A stretch of 64,000 bases of DNA from an uncultured Lachnospiraceae bacterium (GTDB lineage Bacteria > Bacillota > Clostridia > Lachnospirales > Lachnospiraceae): positions 4,366-68,365 of the forward strand of contig URRQ01000006.1 in assembly GCA_900550235.1 (NCBI GenBank), written 5' to 3'. Below, one piece after another: positions 16,541-26,467 of the stretch. The position numbers and the translations under genes were made by a program. Positions within the stretch are counted from its first letter, which is position 1. Every line of letters starts with the position of its first letter. The notes under the pieces were generated by a model. It searched no databases, had not been told where the DNA came from, and saw only the letters and a program-made list of their open reading frames with translations.

Positions 16541-17959
16541 TTATTTATTTTTCTGTTTTGGTTTGAAATTCTGCTGGTAATCTTTATGTACTTTCTTAAC
16601 AACTCCTGTCAAAGCAACAAGGCCGATCACGTTCGGGATTACCATTGCACTGTTGAAGCAGTCTGACATATTCCAGATTAATTCAACTTTCTGAGCAGAA
16701 CCAGCTGCGATACATACAGCAACGAGTACTGCGTAAATTTTAACTGCTTTTGATCCAAACATATATTTGATGTTTGCTTCGCCAAAGAAGTACCATCCGA
16801 TAATTGTTGAGAATGCGAAGAAGAACATACAAATTGCAATAAAGATCTCACCAAATTTACCGAATACCGCAGAGAAACCTGCCTGTGTAAGCGCTGTTCC
16901 TGTTAATCCACCTTCTACAACTGTACCTGCTGCCGTTACCTGCGGAAGAAGTCCACCTGTAACTGCACAGTGGCTTGTTAAGATAACAAGTGCTGTTAAT
17001 GTTAAGATTACGAATGTATCAATAAATACACCCATCATAGCTACATAACCCTGTTCTGCAGGATGATCAACTTTAGCTACCGCATGTGCATGAGGCGTAG
17101 AACCCATACCAGCTTCGTTAGAGAATAATCCACGAGCAACACCTTTTGATAACGCTCTTGAGATTACATAACCAAATCCACCGCCAAGTACTGCTTGTGG
17201 GTTGAATGCGCCTACGAAGATACTTGATACAGCTGTTCCTAAGTATTTACCGTTCGCAATGATTACAACCAAAGATCCGATAATATAAAATGCTGCCATG
17301 ATTGGAACGATCTTTTCTGTAAGAGATGCGATACGTCCGATACCACCTACGAATACGAATAACGCAATTGCTGCAACAACAACACCAACAACTACTGGTG
17401 GGATATTAAATGCTGTCTTAAACGCATCTGCAATTGAGTTAGACTGTACTGCGTTACCCATGAATCCAAGAGCAAGTGTAATCAATACTGAGAAGATTAC
17501 CGCAAGCACTTTACCAAATCCATTCGGGAATGCTGCTCTGATGTAGTAAGCAGGACCACCTGTTACTGTACCATCATCACCAACTTTTTTGAACTTCTGA
17601 GCCATAAGAGCCTCGGCATAGATTGTTGCCATACCGAAGAATGCGCTTACCCACATCCAGAAGATTGCTCCAGGTCCACCTACTGCAATCGCTGTTGCCG
17701 CACCGGCAAGGTTACCTGTACCTACCTGAGCTGCAATCGCTGTTGCAAGAGCCTGAAACGAAGACATACCGTCTGCACCGGCTTTACCGGATTTTTTGAA
17801 CATTCCACCGAATGTTCTTCTCCATGCTTCACCAAATCCACGCACTTGGACAAATCCGAGGTTAATTGTAAACCAAAGGCCTACACCTACAAGCGCGACA
17901 ACAAGAAGTTTGTCAGCAAGGAAACCATTGATTGTTAGTACGAGTTGATTAAAATCCAT
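16541..17959 (-). CDS. Sodium:alanine/glycine symporter (AGCS family)
   Basis: A 472-residue multi-pass membrane protein of the alanine/glycine:cation symporter family. Family blocks are visible: QVGTGNLAGAATAIAVGGPGAIFWMWV (signature near residue 75-100), GGPAYYI, RGLFSNEAGMGSTPHAHA, and about ten hydrophobic helices. It ends 11 bases before the glycine reductase promoter, on the same strand, so it probably imports glycine for the operon behind it. Start ATG at 17959 follows AAGAGGAGGG; the ORF can be read to 17992 but without a site. Alanine transport is also possible. Confidence 0.92.
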   Translation of the reverse strand: MDFNQLVLTINGFLADKLLVVALVGVGLWFTINLGFVQVRGFGEAWRRTFGGMFKKSGKAGADGMSSFQALATAIAAQVGTGNLAGAATAIAVGGPGAIFWMWVSAFFGMATIYAEALMAQKFKKVGDDGTVTGGPAYYIRAAFPNGFGKVLAVIFSVLITLALGFMGNAVQSNSIADAFKTAFNIPPVVVGVVVAAIALFVFVGGIGRIASLTEKIVPIMAAFYIIGSLVVIIANGKYLGTAVSSIFVGAFNPQAVLGGGFGYVISRALSKGVARGLFSNEAGMGSTPHAHAVAKVDHPAEQGYVAMMGVFIDTFVILTLTALVILTSHCAVTGGLLPQVTAAGTVVEGGLTGTALTQAGFSAVFGKFGEIFIAICMFFFAFSTIIGWYFFGEANIKYMFGSKAVKIYAVLVAVCIAAGSAQKVELIWNMSDCFNSAMVIPNVIGLVALTGVVKKVHKDYQQNFKPKQKNK

Positions 17960-18141
17960 TAACAAATCCCTCCTCTTATCTATATATCCCATAGATATTT
18001 ATTATAGCTATATAATAGCCGATTCGGATAAAAATCGCAACGTTTTTACTCCACTTTACCTAATTTCAGCACATTTCACCTGCCTATTTTGTGCATTTTA
18101 CCATTTCATAGGCTTTGACGCTTATAGGTGTTTTCTATATT

Positions 18142-18156
18142 TGTGCACTTTGCACA
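18142..18156. promoter_or_regulatory. Palindrome upstream of the symporter gene
   Basis: TGTGCA-CTT-TGCACA, a perfect 6-bp inverted repeat in the 260-base region ahead of the symporter. Half-site-like GTGCA copies recur within 60 bases (TTGTGCATTTT). This looks like a regulator-binding region; no promoter could be placed with confidence. Confidence 0.4.
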
Positions 18157-18219
18157 TATTTTAACAATGTTGCCAATCAAATAAACTGAGTATACAAGCA
18201 TACTTTTCTTCCTGGACAC

Positions 18220-18250
18220 AAAAAAGAAGGGACTCAAGTCCCTTCTCTTT
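18220..18250 (-). terminator. Terminator of the selenium transport operon
   Basis: AGAAGGGACT-TGA-GTCCCTTCT followed by TTTTTTG on the minus strand, overlapping the stop of the DUF3343 gene. Confidence 0.85.
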
Positions 18251-18487
18251 CTATACCATGCACTCATGAATTTCTTCTTCTTCAATTCCAACTGTATGCA
18301 TGACCTTTTTTATATTCTCTCTTTCCTCAAGCTCCGCACACCATGACAATCCACATCCTGCAGAAATTGTTCTTGGAACCGGGATCAATCTTCCCGCTAC
18401 TCCATGCTCTTTACAAGCCTTTTCCATTGCCATCGCATCTGCTGTTGTATGGAATGTAACGATTAATTTTAATTCTTTCTTTCTCAT
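18251..18487 (-). CDS. DUF3343 protein, putative Se/S carrier-like
   Basis: A 78-residue protein of the DUF3343 type, described as putative selenium/sulfur carrier. Typical pattern: LIVTFHTTADAMAMEKACKEHGVAGRLIPVPRTISAGCGLSWCAE, with two closely spaced cysteines (GCGLSWC) that could hold the chalcogen. It follows the TusA-like gene by one base and is the last gene before the terminator. The same pair with YedE recurs in selenium-using bacteria. The biochemical role is not proven. Start is the ATG at 18487; a TTG three codons upstream is less likely. Confidence 0.88.
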   Translation of the reverse strand: MRKKELKLIVTFHTTADAMAMEKACKEHGVAGRLIPVPRTISAGCGLSWCAELEERENIKKVMHTVGIEEEEIHECMV

Positions 18488-18488
18488 A

Positions 18489-18692
18489 TTATTCAATTAC
18501 AATTTCGAATTCTGAGCCTTTCTCTGTAGAAGTTGCTTTTCTTCCATGATCTTTTGCAAATTTTTCTACATTGGTCTTCTGGTGAGGTTCACTGACCAGT
18601 ACCTTCACAGGCCCGTTTGTTGATTTTAACGCCTCAGCTGTCAACATTAACGGTTCCGGACAAGAAAGTCCTCTTGCATCTACTTCTTTCAT
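18489..18692 (-). CDS. TusA/SirA-like small sulfur (selenium) carrier
   Basis: A 67-residue TusA-family protein. The family motif is at the N-terminus (VDARGLSCPEPLMLTAEAL), with the carrier Cys at residue 10. The protein probably accepts a persulfide or perselenide from the desulfurase-like enzyme encoded two genes upstream. It lies 50 bases after the YedE transporter gene and directly before DUF3343. The setting points to selenium, not tRNA thiolation, but this is inferred. Confidence 0.9.
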   Translation of the reverse strand: MKEVDARGLSCPEPLMLTAEALKSTNGPVKVLVSEPHQKTNVEKFAKDHGRKATSTEKGSEFEIVIE

Positions 18693-18742
18693 ATTATTTC
18701 CCCACTTTCTTAGAATAACACATATTCTATCTGATTTCTATA

Positions 18743-19840
18743 TTATTTTGTACTTCTCTTATTACCGCCAAACGCGATCACGAAGAGCACGACAATACAG
18801 ATTACTGCTGCAATCTGTCCTTGAATTGCCGGTCCGCCGATCACTTCTGCTGCCTCTGCTGTTGCAGGCGCTGCTGCTGCAGATGCAAGCTTTAAGTTGT
18901 GGCAAAGAGCTGCTCCAACAAACAATCCCATTACAGTAACTGCTGCATCAGAAGATCCCTGACCTGCAAGCACTAACTGGCGAAGTGGACATCCACCTGC
19001 AAGTGTTGCCGCAAAACCTACAATATACATTCCAAGGATGTTCCAAATATGCTGAGAATGTGCAACCGGTTTTCCTACAAAGCTAAATGCAAAGTTTCCT
19101 GTCACAACATTAAATACCAACATTACAACAAATAATCCTGCAATTACTGTAAATAAGTCGAAATTTTTCATTAAGATAATATCGCGGATACTTCCTGCGA
19201 AACACATTCTTGATTTCTGTGCGAATGCACCGAAGATCAATCCACCTACAAGTGCAACGATAATTGGCGCATGCATACTTCCAGGTCCTTTTTCACTTGT
19301 AATCAATAACGGTGTTCCGACAAGAATCATAATTAAAAGACCTACCATAAGCGCCGGTAAAACTGCGCCGCTCATTTTGTGCGTCTCATGAGAACGTCCA
19401 AGGCTGAAGCCTTTCTTCAACGCAATAATTCCGGTTCCAATACCCAACACGAAACCTACGAGCGCAACATACGCATTCAAGTCTCCTGCTGCCATACGGA
19501 TTACCATACGAAGCGGACATCCAAGGAATAATAAAGAACCGATCATAATGATCATTCCAAGGACAAAACGAATCATCGGAGATGATCCTGCTGTTGAACG
19601 ATACTCTTTTGTTACAACAGAAATGATAAATGCCCCTAAGATAATACCAATAATTTCCGGTCTTGCATATTGTACAACAGCCGCCTGATGCATTCCAAGC
19701 GATCCGGCGATATCACGAATGAAACACGCAATACAAATTGCCATGTTTCCCGGATTTCCCTGCATAGCAAGCACTACGCCGACGAGGCCGCATACAACGC
19801 CGGCAATTCCTAATTTGACTTTTGAATCTGATAAATTCAT
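18743..19840 (-). CDS. yedE: YedE-family putative selenium transporter
   Basis: A 365-residue integral membrane protein of the YeeE/YedE family with about ten helices in two repeats. Each repeat carries a conserved Cys motif: FLGCPLRMVIRM (about residue 105) and LAGGCPLRQLVLAGQG (about residue 290), plus FAQKSRMCFAGSIRD in the middle. Homologues linked to selD and yedF are annotated as selenium transporters; direct transport data are limited. It lies 18 bases after the desulfurase-like gene. An Ala-rich loop (SAAAAPATAEAAE) is near the C-terminus. Confidence 0.92.
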   Translation of the reverse strand: MNLSDSKVKLGIAGVVCGLVGVVLAMQGNPGNMAICIACFIRDIAGSLGMHQAAVVQYARPEIIGIILGAFIISVVTKEYRSTAGSSPMIRFVLGMIIMIGSLLFLGCPLRMVIRMAAGDLNAYVALVGFVLGIGTGIIALKKGFSLGRSHETHKMSGAVLPALMVGLLIMILVGTPLLITSEKGPGSMHAPIIVALVGGLIFGAFAQKSRMCFAGSIRDIILMKNFDLFTVIAGLFVVMLVFNVVTGNFAFSFVGKPVAHSQHIWNILGMYIVGFAATLAGGCPLRQLVLAGQGSSDAAVTVMGLFVGAALCHNLKLASAAAAPATAEAAEVIGGPAIQGQIAAVICIVVLFVIAFGGNKRSTK

Positions 19841-19858
19841 TCTCTGTTCCTCCTTAAG

Positions 19859-21001
19859 TTACTCATCTTTAGATAATTCTTCGATTGCTTTGATCGCAAT
19901 CTCAACTTCTTCATCCGTGTTGAAATGAGAAAAACTAAATCTCACCGCCCCTTGTTCCACCGTTCCAAGCGCTTTGTGCATAAGCGGCGCACAATGAGCA
20001 CCTGGACGCGTTGAAATATCATATGTCATAAGGAGTTCATCACTCACTTCAGAAGAATCATAATCCCCAATATTCAGAGCAACAATCGGACAACGTCTTT
20101 TCGTTTGGAAATCTCCATACACTTTCACTCCCGGAATATCCTTTACTCCGTTATAAAATTTCCACATCATGTCCAATTCTTTTTCACGCAATTTGTCGAT
20201 TCCATTTTCCACAATATAACCGACCCCGGCTCCAAGTCCTGCAATTCCATGGCCATTTAGCGTTCCCGCTTCTAGTGCAGTAGGCATTTCTTTCGGGTGA
20301 TGTGTGTTGTAAGTATCAACTCCGCTTCCTCCGCATTTTAACGGTTTCACCGAAAGTCCACTACGAACATACATGCCTCCCGTTCCCTGTGGTCCCAAAA
20401 GTCCTTTGTGTCCCGTAAAGCAGAGAATATCAATCTGCATGTCCTGTACATCGATTTCATACACTCCGGCAGTCTGCGATGCATCTACGATAAATAAAAG
20501 ACCATGCTTTTTCGCAATCTCTCCAACTCGTTTCACATCGATCATATTACCGGTAAGATTTGAGCCGTTTGTACAAACAATTGCTTTTGTATTCGGTCGA
20601 ATCTCTTTTTCAAAATCATCATAACAGATCATTCCCGTCTCATCTGCAGGAAGAATTGTAACTTCCACGCCATGATCAGCTAAATCATACAATGGTCTGA
20701 GCACCGAATTGTGCTCCATCTCTGTGGTAATCACATGATCTCCGGCTTCGATTGTTCCCCGAATTGCCGTATTCAAACTTTCTGTAGAATTGCTGGTAAA
20801 AACAATCTGTTTCGGGCTCTCTGCGTGAAAAAAGTTTGCAAGCTCTTCTCTCGTTCCGTAAATTGTACGAGATGCATCTAACGATGCCGCATGCGCTCCT
20901 CTTCCAGCATTCCCCATGGAGTGCATCGCTGCTGATACCGCTTCGATCACACATTCCGGCTTGTGCATTGTTGTTGCAGCATTATCCATATATATCATCA
21001 T
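19859..21001 (-). CDS. Cysteine desulfurase / selenocysteine lyase-like PLP enzyme
   Basis: Class-V aminotransferase fold, 380 residues, short SufS/CsdB type. PLP lysine is Lys199 in CFTGHKGLLGPQG; the catalytic Cys is likely Cys337 in TRPGAHCAPL. MDNAATT at the start is the family opening. It mobilises S or Se from cysteine or selenocysteine to a carrier. Location between a selenium-linked LysR gene and yedE/tusA suggests selenium delivery. It has its own promoter with a TTAGA-TCTAA repeat over the -35 box. Two adjacent ATGs can start it; the first is used. Confidence 0.92.
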   Translation of the reverse strand: MMIYMDNAATTMHKPECVIEAVSAAMHSMGNAGRGAHAASLDASRTIYGTREELANFFHAESPKQIVFTSNSTESLNTAIRGTIEAGDHVITTEMEHNSVLRPLYDLADHGVEVTILPADETGMICYDDFEKEIRPNTKAIVCTNGSNLTGNMIDVKRVGEIAKKHGLLFIVDASQTAGVYEIDVQDMQIDILCFTGHKGLLGPQGTGGMYVRSGLSVKPLKCGGSGVDTYNTHHPKEMPTALEAGTLNGHGIAGLGAGVGYIVENGIDKLREKELDMMWKFYNGVKDIPGVKVYGDFQTKRRCPIVALNIGDYDSSEVSDELLMTYDISTRPGAHCAPLMHKALGTVEQGAVRFSFSHFNTDEEVEIAIKAIEELSKDE

Positions 21002-21036
21002 ATCATCCTCTCATTTTCATCAATATTCCCATTACA

Positions 21037-21066
21037 ATTGTACTCTTCTTATGACTTAGAGTCTAA
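21037..21066 (-). promoter_or_regulatory. Promoter of the desulfurase-yedE operon with LysR-type palindrome
   Basis: TAGACT (21065-21060), 17-base spacer, TACAAT (21042-21037) on the minus strand. TTAGA-G-TCTAA (21056-21066) is a perfect inverted repeat overlapping the -35 region. The adjacent upstream gene encodes a LysR regulator. Confidence 0.6.
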
Positions 21067-21077
21067 TTGAAAATCTT

Positions 21078-21122
21078 TATAAAAAGAACCTGTCTATAGA
21101 TTTTTCCTATAAACAGGCCCTT
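21078..21122 (-). terminator. Terminator after the LysR gene
   Basis: CCTGTTTATAG pairs with CTATAGACAGG around AAAAAT-type loop sequence and is followed by TTCTTTTTAT on the minus strand. It separates the sel operon from the desulfurase-yedE operon. Confidence 0.8.
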
Positions 21123-21126
21123 GTTT

Positions 21127-22029
21127 TTATTCACAATATACTTCTCTTACCGTACGAATAAATCGTTCCGTCGCCCCCGACAAACGAATACCTTTATTGT
21201 AAACGATGTTAATGTTTCTCACTCGATCGCCTGCCGGCAGATCAAACCCCAACAACAAACCGTTTTCAATATCCTTTTGCGCCGCAAGTCGAGAAATAAT
21301 AGATACGCCCATCCCATTTTCAACAGAACGTTTGATTGCTTCTTGATTCTCAATACTTGCCACCACATTTAATGAAGAAATGTCAATCCCACTCTTGCGC
21401 AGCTGCTTCTCTGCTTCTTTTCGTGTTCCGGATCCTTCTTCCCGCATGATAAGCGGCTCGTCCGCAATCCATTTTGTGATCATTCCATCTTCACGAAACT
21501 TCCTATACCGCTCGTTGTTTGGTGTAATTATAATCAGTTCATCCTCATAAAACGGAATATACACACAATGTTTCTTTTCCAAAACAGTTCCGGTAAGTCC
21601 GACATCTATTGTCCGATTCAACACCTGCTCTACAACCTGTGTACTGTCTGCTTCGCTGATTCTAAACTGCTCTTTCGGATATTTCTCATTAAATCTTGCC
21701 AAAATCTGTGGCAAAAGATATTGAGCCGGTACTGTAGAAGCTGCAATTGTAATACATTGCTGTTCGTGTTCTTTGTCTCCATGAAACGCATCTTCGATTT
21801 TATGCTCTAAATCTACCATTTGTTTTGCATAATCATATAACTTTTTCCCATCTTCGGAAAGATCCACTTCTTTTGTGTTCCTCACAAACAGTCTTGCATC
21901 CAGTTCTTTTTCCAAAGAAGATATATGTGCGCTTACAGTTGGCTGTGTAAGAAAAAGTTCTTTCGCAGCTTTCGAAAAGCTCCTTCTTTCTGAAACGCGT
22001 ACAAACGCTTCTAACTGTTTTAAGTTCAT
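21127..22029 (-). CDS. Selenium-metabolism-associated LysR family regulator
   Basis: A 300-residue LysR-type regulator. N-terminal winged helix: [43 protein letters not shown] (1-43); the rest is the periplasmic-binding-like effector domain (for example EGSGTRKEAEKQL). It is fused to the sel operon: its ATG overlaps or abuts the selB stop at 22029. The best candidate target is the inverted repeat in front of the downstream desulfurase-yedE operon. LysR proteins in this position are commonly labelled selenium-metabolism-associated; the effector is unknown. Confidence 0.93.
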   Translation of the reverse strand: MNLKQLEAFVRVSERRSFSKAAKELFLTQPTVSAHISSLEKELDARLFVRNTKEVDLSEDGKKLYDYAKQMVDLEHKIEDAFHGDKEHEQQCITIAASTVPAQYLLPQILARFNEKYPKEQFRISEADSTQVVEQVLNRTIDVGLTGTVLEKKHCVYIPFYEDELIIITPNNERYRKFREDGMITKWIADEPLIMREEGSGTRKEAEKQLRKSGIDISSLNVVASIENQEAIKRSVENGMGVSIISRLAAQKDIENGLLLGFDLPAGDRVRNINIVYNKGIRLSGATERFIRTVREVYCE

Positions 22030-23942
22030 TAGTACGCTACCCTTTCACTTTCTGTTCCATTTCTTTTCGTAACTTTGATACTATCCATATATTCTACGAT
22101 CAGTTTGGCATTCTTTCGACTCGTCTCAAGAGCATCGCGGATTTCTCCCATAGTGATCAAATCTTTTTGACTCAATAGCCCTTGTATGATTTTTTTGGAA
22201 TTTTCGATATAAGGAGTCAATGTGTACAACTCTTCTCCTAATTTGATGATTTTTCCTTCCTCCATAAGCAAAAGAAGGATATCATCTATTACATCACTCT
22301 CAATTCCGCCCATATCAACTTCTGATAATTTAGGGAAATCCAATTGAGCCGTTTCAAACACTTCAAGAAGTTTCTTTTCCGTCTTCTCATAAAGTGCATC
22401 TTTTTTGATCTCATGACTCGGCAAACTCAAAAATTCATTATGCCTTTTAATCACTCCCTCTTCCACAAGATTATCAATATACAGATCGAACACCGTCGGT
22501 TTCACCTTTTTCAAAAACGTATTGTGAATTTCTGCTTTTTGCATACCATATCGATATGGATGTTTTTCATGATAATCCGAGAGTTTTTCCACCAATTCCG
22601 TTTGAAATGCTTTGTCATTTGACGAATGCCATGTATAACTGTCTTTCTTCATATGAAAAACTTTTATCATTCCCTGAGTTTCAAGAGACGTTACGTCTTC
22701 TGTCACTTCTTCTAAAGAAAGAGCTGTAATCTTCGCAAGTTCTGCTACCGTCATCATGGAATCTTTACAGTTATGGATATGCATCTCAATGATGTCTTCC
22801 GAAGAGCCGGATTCCTTTCTCTTCAATTCCTCGATCGTCTCTTGCTGAAAACGCTTTTTCTTTGTCGGATTCGGCTCAAGCACAACTCCTCCACCGATGG
22901 TTTCCATCGGAGAATAGAATCGGACAATAAACTTATCCCCTCTTCGAAGCGCAATTTCTTCCTCCAGACGAAGTTGTACATAACCGCTCTCTCCCGGACC
23001 GATTTCCTCCTTATCGAGAAGGACAGCACGACAAAGCACTTCACTTGTTCCCGTAAACAAATGCAGCCTCGAATGATTTGTCAAGATACGCATGGAAGAC
23101 GGTAAAATATTCATCTTCACATCAAGCATCATCGTATTCTTCATATTGTTTGGCGGAGCCAGCACACAACCTCTCTTAATCTCACTTTTCTTAATATTGG
23201 AAAGATTGATTGCTACACGCTGTCCCGCATAGCATCTCTCTACCGGTTGCCCGTGTACCTGAATACTTCGAATCTTACACTCTTTCCCAATCGGATACAT
23301 TTCTAGCGTATCTTCTTTTGTAATGCTTCCTGCAAGAAGCGTTCCCGTGATGACCGTTCCGAATCCGGACATGCTGAACGCACGGTCAATCGGGAGTCGC
23401 GGAATGGTGTTTGTATCTTTCTGCACCACCTCGTCTGAAGTCAGATGCTCAATCATATCTTTCAGTTCTTCAATTCCCTGGCCTGTGGCTGCCGAAACCT
23501 TCATGACAGGAGCGTCCTCAAGGAATGTGCCTTCCAGCTCTTCCTTCACTTCTTCTTCCACAAGTTCTAGCCACTCTTCATCCACAATATCACATTTATT
23601 CAGAACGATAATACTCTTTTCAATTCCCAGAAGTCCGAGAATGTCCACATGCTCCCTCGTCTGCGGCATGATTCCTTCATCCGCAGCGATCACGAGCATA
23701 ACAAGATCCATGCCTACGACACCTGCAACCATATTGTTGATAAATTTTTCATGTCCCGGAACATCTATGATTCCAACTCGATCTCCACTTTTCAAATCAA
23801 AATATGTAAAACCAAGATCAATTGTGATTCCTCGTCTCTGTTCTTCTTCCCATCGATCTGTATTTCGTCCTGTCAAAGCTTTGATCAGCGTTGTTTTTCC
23901 GTGGTCAATATGACCCGCGGTACCAATGATGATATTTTTCAT
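22029..23942 (-). CDS. selB: SelB, selenocysteine-specific elongation factor
   Basis: GTPase that carries Sec-tRNA-Sec to UGA codons marked by a SECIS hairpin. GTP-binding motifs are clear: [12 protein letters not shown] (about 7-18), DVPGHE (about 79) and NKCD (about 135). EF-Tu-like domains 2 and 3 follow. The C-terminal 250 residues are winged-helix repeats (for example [41 protein letters not shown]) that bind the SECIS. Length 637 is normal. It is in the yedF-selD-selA-selB-lysR operon, 18 bases after selA. Confidence 0.97.
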   Translation of the reverse strand: MKNIIIGTAGHIDHGKTTLIKALTGRNTDRWEEEQRRGITIDLGFTYFDLKSGDRVGIIDVPGHEKFINNMVAGVVGMDLVMLVIAADEGIMPQTREHVDILGLLGIEKSIIVLNKCDIVDEEWLELVEEEVKEELEGTFLEDAPVMKVSAATGQGIEELKDMIEHLTSDEVVQKDTNTIPRLPIDRAFSMSGFGTVITGTLLAGSITKEDTLEMYPIGKECKIRSIQVHGQPVERCYAGQRVAINLSNIKKSEIKRGCVLAPPNNMKNTMMLDVKMNILPSSMRILTNHSRLHLFTGTSEVLCRAVLLDKEEIGPGESGYVQLRLEEEIALRRGDKFIVRFYSPMETIGGGVVLEPNPTKKKRFQQETIEELKRKESGSSEDIIEMHIHNCKDSMMTVAELAKITALSLEEVTEDVTSLETQGMIKVFHMKKDSYTWHSSNDKAFQTELVEKLSDYHEKHPYRYGMQKAEIHNTFLKKVKPTVFDLYIDNLVEEGVIKRHNEFLSLPSHEIKKDALYEKTEKKLLEVFETAQLDFPKLSEVDMGGIESDVIDDILLLLMEEGKIIKLGEELYTLTPYIENSKKIIQGLLSQKDLITMGEIRDALETSRKNAKLIVEYMDSIKVTKRNGTESERVAY

Positions 23943-23960
23943 ATCTGATAGCCTTTCTAT

Positions 23961-25385
23961 TTATCTTCTAATCAGGCAGTTTTCTTCAAAAACGTCATAT
24001 TCTTTTAACTGCTTCACAATCGTCTTAAAGAATCTGCGTTCTACTGTGCGTACATCCATCACAACTTTGTCATTTGTTGTTCTTGGTATAATCGGAACCG
24101 GAAGATGACGCATTCTTTCTTCCAGTTCTGCCGTCGAAATAGCTGACGGCTTCACCGTAACTGACATACTCGGAATCCTCTCCAATGGAAGCGAGCCTCC
24201 TCCGATCTGAGATTCGCATGCTTCCACGCGGATATCCGCTGCGAATTTCTCCGCTTTCAGCATACGCGAAAGCGTTCTCGCCTTTTTCGTTACTTCTTCC
24301 AAAGATTCCGTAATCATACGAAGTACAGGAATATTCTGAATCGCCTTCTCTTCAGACAGATATTCACGCAATACCACATCCAACGTTGTCGCCGTAAATT
24401 TGTCGATACGAAGCGCTCTCGTAAGCTGATTCTTCTTCATACGGTCAATGTATTTCTTTTTCCCGATGATGATTCCCGCCTGCGGCCCTCCAAGCAATTT
24501 ATCTCCACTAAAGCATACGACATCTGCCCCAGCTTGAATAGACTCCTGCACCGTCGGTTCATGTTCCAATCCGTATTTCGCAAGATCAATAAGCACGCCG
24601 CTTCCCAAATCTTCCACAACCGGGATATCGTACTTTTCTCCGAGAGGGACAAGTTCTGCAATCGGAACCGTGTCCGTAAACCCTACAATACGGTAATTGC
24701 TCGTATGTACCTTAAGAAGCGCGCTTGTCTCTTCTGTAATCGCATCCTCATAGTCCGTAAAATGTGTCTTATTCGTCGTTCCGACTTCCACCAGCTTCGC
24801 TCCGCTTTGTTCCATCACATCCGGAACCCGGAATTTTCCACCGATTTCCACAAGTTCCCCACGGGATACAACTACTTCTTTCCCTTTTCCAAGCGTACTT
24901 AAAATCAGCATGACAGAAGCCGCATTATTGTTGACTGCCATGGCAGCCTCAGCTCCCGTAATCTTACACAAAATTTCTTCAAAATGGGAATAACGCTCAC
25001 CGCGTTTCCCACCTTCCAAATCATACTCCAGATTCGAGTATCCCGTCGCAACGGATGTGACATACTCCATATGTTCCTGACTGATCGGAGCCCTTCCGAG
25101 ATTTGTATGAAGAATCGTTCCCGATCCATTGATTACCGGACGCATATCCGGTCTATGTATCTGCGCTACATGACGCACGATATCCGGTACAAGATTCTCG
25201 ATGCGTCTTCTTGCTTCCTCTTCTTTTTCACAAGACTTGATAAAATCCCGAAGCGCTTCCATCTCTTCTCGGATTCCTTCCACTACCATCTCTCTTCCAT
25301 AAAGGCAGATGGCATTTTTAATATGTTCCTCTTCCAAAAGAACGTCCACTTTTGGTATGTTTCTAAATAACATGTTCTTATTCAT
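23961..25385 (-). CDS. selA: SelA, L-seryl-tRNA(Sec) selenium transferase
   Basis: PLP enzyme that turns Ser-tRNA-Sec into Sec-tRNA-Sec using selenophosphate. The PLP lysine is Lys296 in VCFSGDKLLGGPQ. Other family blocks are NGSGTILHTNLGRAP (about 86-100) and VNNNAASVMLIL. Length 474 fits the bacterial family, including the N-terminal helical domain that binds tRNA. It sits 12 bases after selD. The first ATG (25385) is used; a second at residue 5 is possible. Confidence 0.97.
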   Translation of the reverse strand: MNKNMLFRNIPKVDVLLEEEHIKNAICLYGREMVVEGIREEMEALRDFIKSCEKEEEARRRIENLVPDIVRHVAQIHRPDMRPVINGSGTILHTNLGRAPISQEHMEYVTSVATGYSNLEYDLEGGKRGERYSHFEEILCKITGAEAAMAVNNNAASVMLILSTLGKGKEVVVSRGELVEIGGKFRVPDVMEQSGAKLVEVGTTNKTHFTDYEDAITEETSALLKVHTSNYRIVGFTDTVPIAELVPLGEKYDIPVVEDLGSGVLIDLAKYGLEHEPTVQESIQAGADVVCFSGDKLLGGPQAGIIIGKKKYIDRMKKNQLTRALRIDKFTATTLDVVLREYLSEEKAIQNIPVLRMITESLEEVTKKARTLSRMLKAEKFAADIRVEACESQIGGGSLPLERIPSMSVTVKPSAISTAELEERMRHLPVPIIPRTTNDKVVMDVRTVERRFFKTIVKQLKEYDVFEENCLIRR

Positions 25386-25397
25386 TTTGGTTCCTGT

Positions 25398-26438
25398 TTA
25401 TCTCAGGCGAATAAGTTTATCGCCCTTTTCTACTACCTTTCCAATGATGGATACTTTCGTCTCCATCTTCTTTTCTTCAAATTCTTTCATGATATCATCT
25501 ACTTCCTCAGCCGGAACACTAATAAGCAGTCCTCCAGACGTCTGTGGATCATACAGAAGGTCCACAAAATGTTCCTCCACTTGAGTCATATCAACCTGAT
25601 GACAAGAATATCCGCGGTTCTTGTAAGCCCCTGCCGGAACAAGTCCCATTTTCGCATAGGAAATCGCATCCCGGATATACGCAATATCATTGACATGAAT
25701 TTCAAAAGTCACATCACTTGCAACCGCCATCTCCACACAGTGCCCCAAAAGTCCAAAGCCTGTGATATCCGTACACGCAGTTACATTATGATTTTCCACA
25801 ACTTCTTTCGCTTTCTTGTTCAAGGATGCCATGGAGATCGTCACTTCTTTGATCGCTTCTTCCGAAGCCATCTCTGCTTTGATTGCCGTATTTACAATAC
25901 CATTTCCAATCTGCTTTGTAAGAATCAACACATCTCCCGGCTTACAACCGTAGTTTTTAAAAATCTTATCCGGATGTACAAAACCGGATACGCAAAGTCC
26001 GTACTTCGGTTCGTCATCCTGCACGGAATGTCCTCCCACGAGAACAGCTCCTGCTTCTTTTACCTTTGCAGCACCGCCTGCTAAAATCTCTCCAAGAATC
26101 GCCGGATCCAGACAATTTGGAAATCCAACAATATTAAGCGCAATCTTTGGTTCGCCACCCATCGCATATACATCGCTCAAAGAATTGGCTGCTGCAATCT
26201 GTCCAAACATATAGGGATCGTCCACAATCGGAGTGAAGAAGTCGACTGTCTGAATCATTGCAATGTCATCCGTCACTTTGTAAATCGCTGCATCGTCTGA
26301 TGTTTCGATACCAACCAAAAGGTTGTCATCCTGGAATTTTGGCAGCTTACCCAGTACCTGGGCAAGGGTCTCAGGACCTATTTTAGCGGCTCACCCTGCA
26401 GCTTTTGTCATCTGTGTTAATTTGATATCTGATTTCAT
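25398..26438 (-). CDS. selD: SelD, selenide water dikinase (itself a selenoprotein)
   Basis: Makes selenophosphate from selenide and ATP. An in-frame TGA at plus 26391-26393 encodes residue 16: MTKAAG-U-AAKIGPETLAQVLG, the position of the catalytic Cys/Sec in SelD. The next glycine-rich and Asp motifs are visible: DDAAIYKV, DFFTPIVDDPYMFGQIAAANSLSDVYAMGG, LVGGHSVQD and DITGFGLLGH. Total 346 residues. Reading only the part after TGA would lose the nucleotide-binding N-terminus. The start at 26438 follows GAGAGGAAACG. Hairpins after the TGA fit a SECIS. Confidence 0.96.
26346..26378 (-). promoter_or_regulatory. Candidate SECIS region of selD
   Basis: Two hairpins follow the Sec TGA: GGUC-CUGA-GACC, 12 bases downstream, then CUUGCCCAG-GUA-CUGGGUAAG, a 9-bp stem with a GUA loop 24 bases downstream. 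The first is at the usual distance, the second is more stable. Which one SelB uses cannot be decided by eye. Confidence 0.5.
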
Positions 26439-26467
26439 ATTCGTTTCCTCTCTCCTCTCTTCCAATA

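Noticed and set aside
23323..23913. 196-residue plus-strand open frame inside selB
   Set aside because: Shadow of selB; low-complexity Ser/Pro composition and no translation signal.
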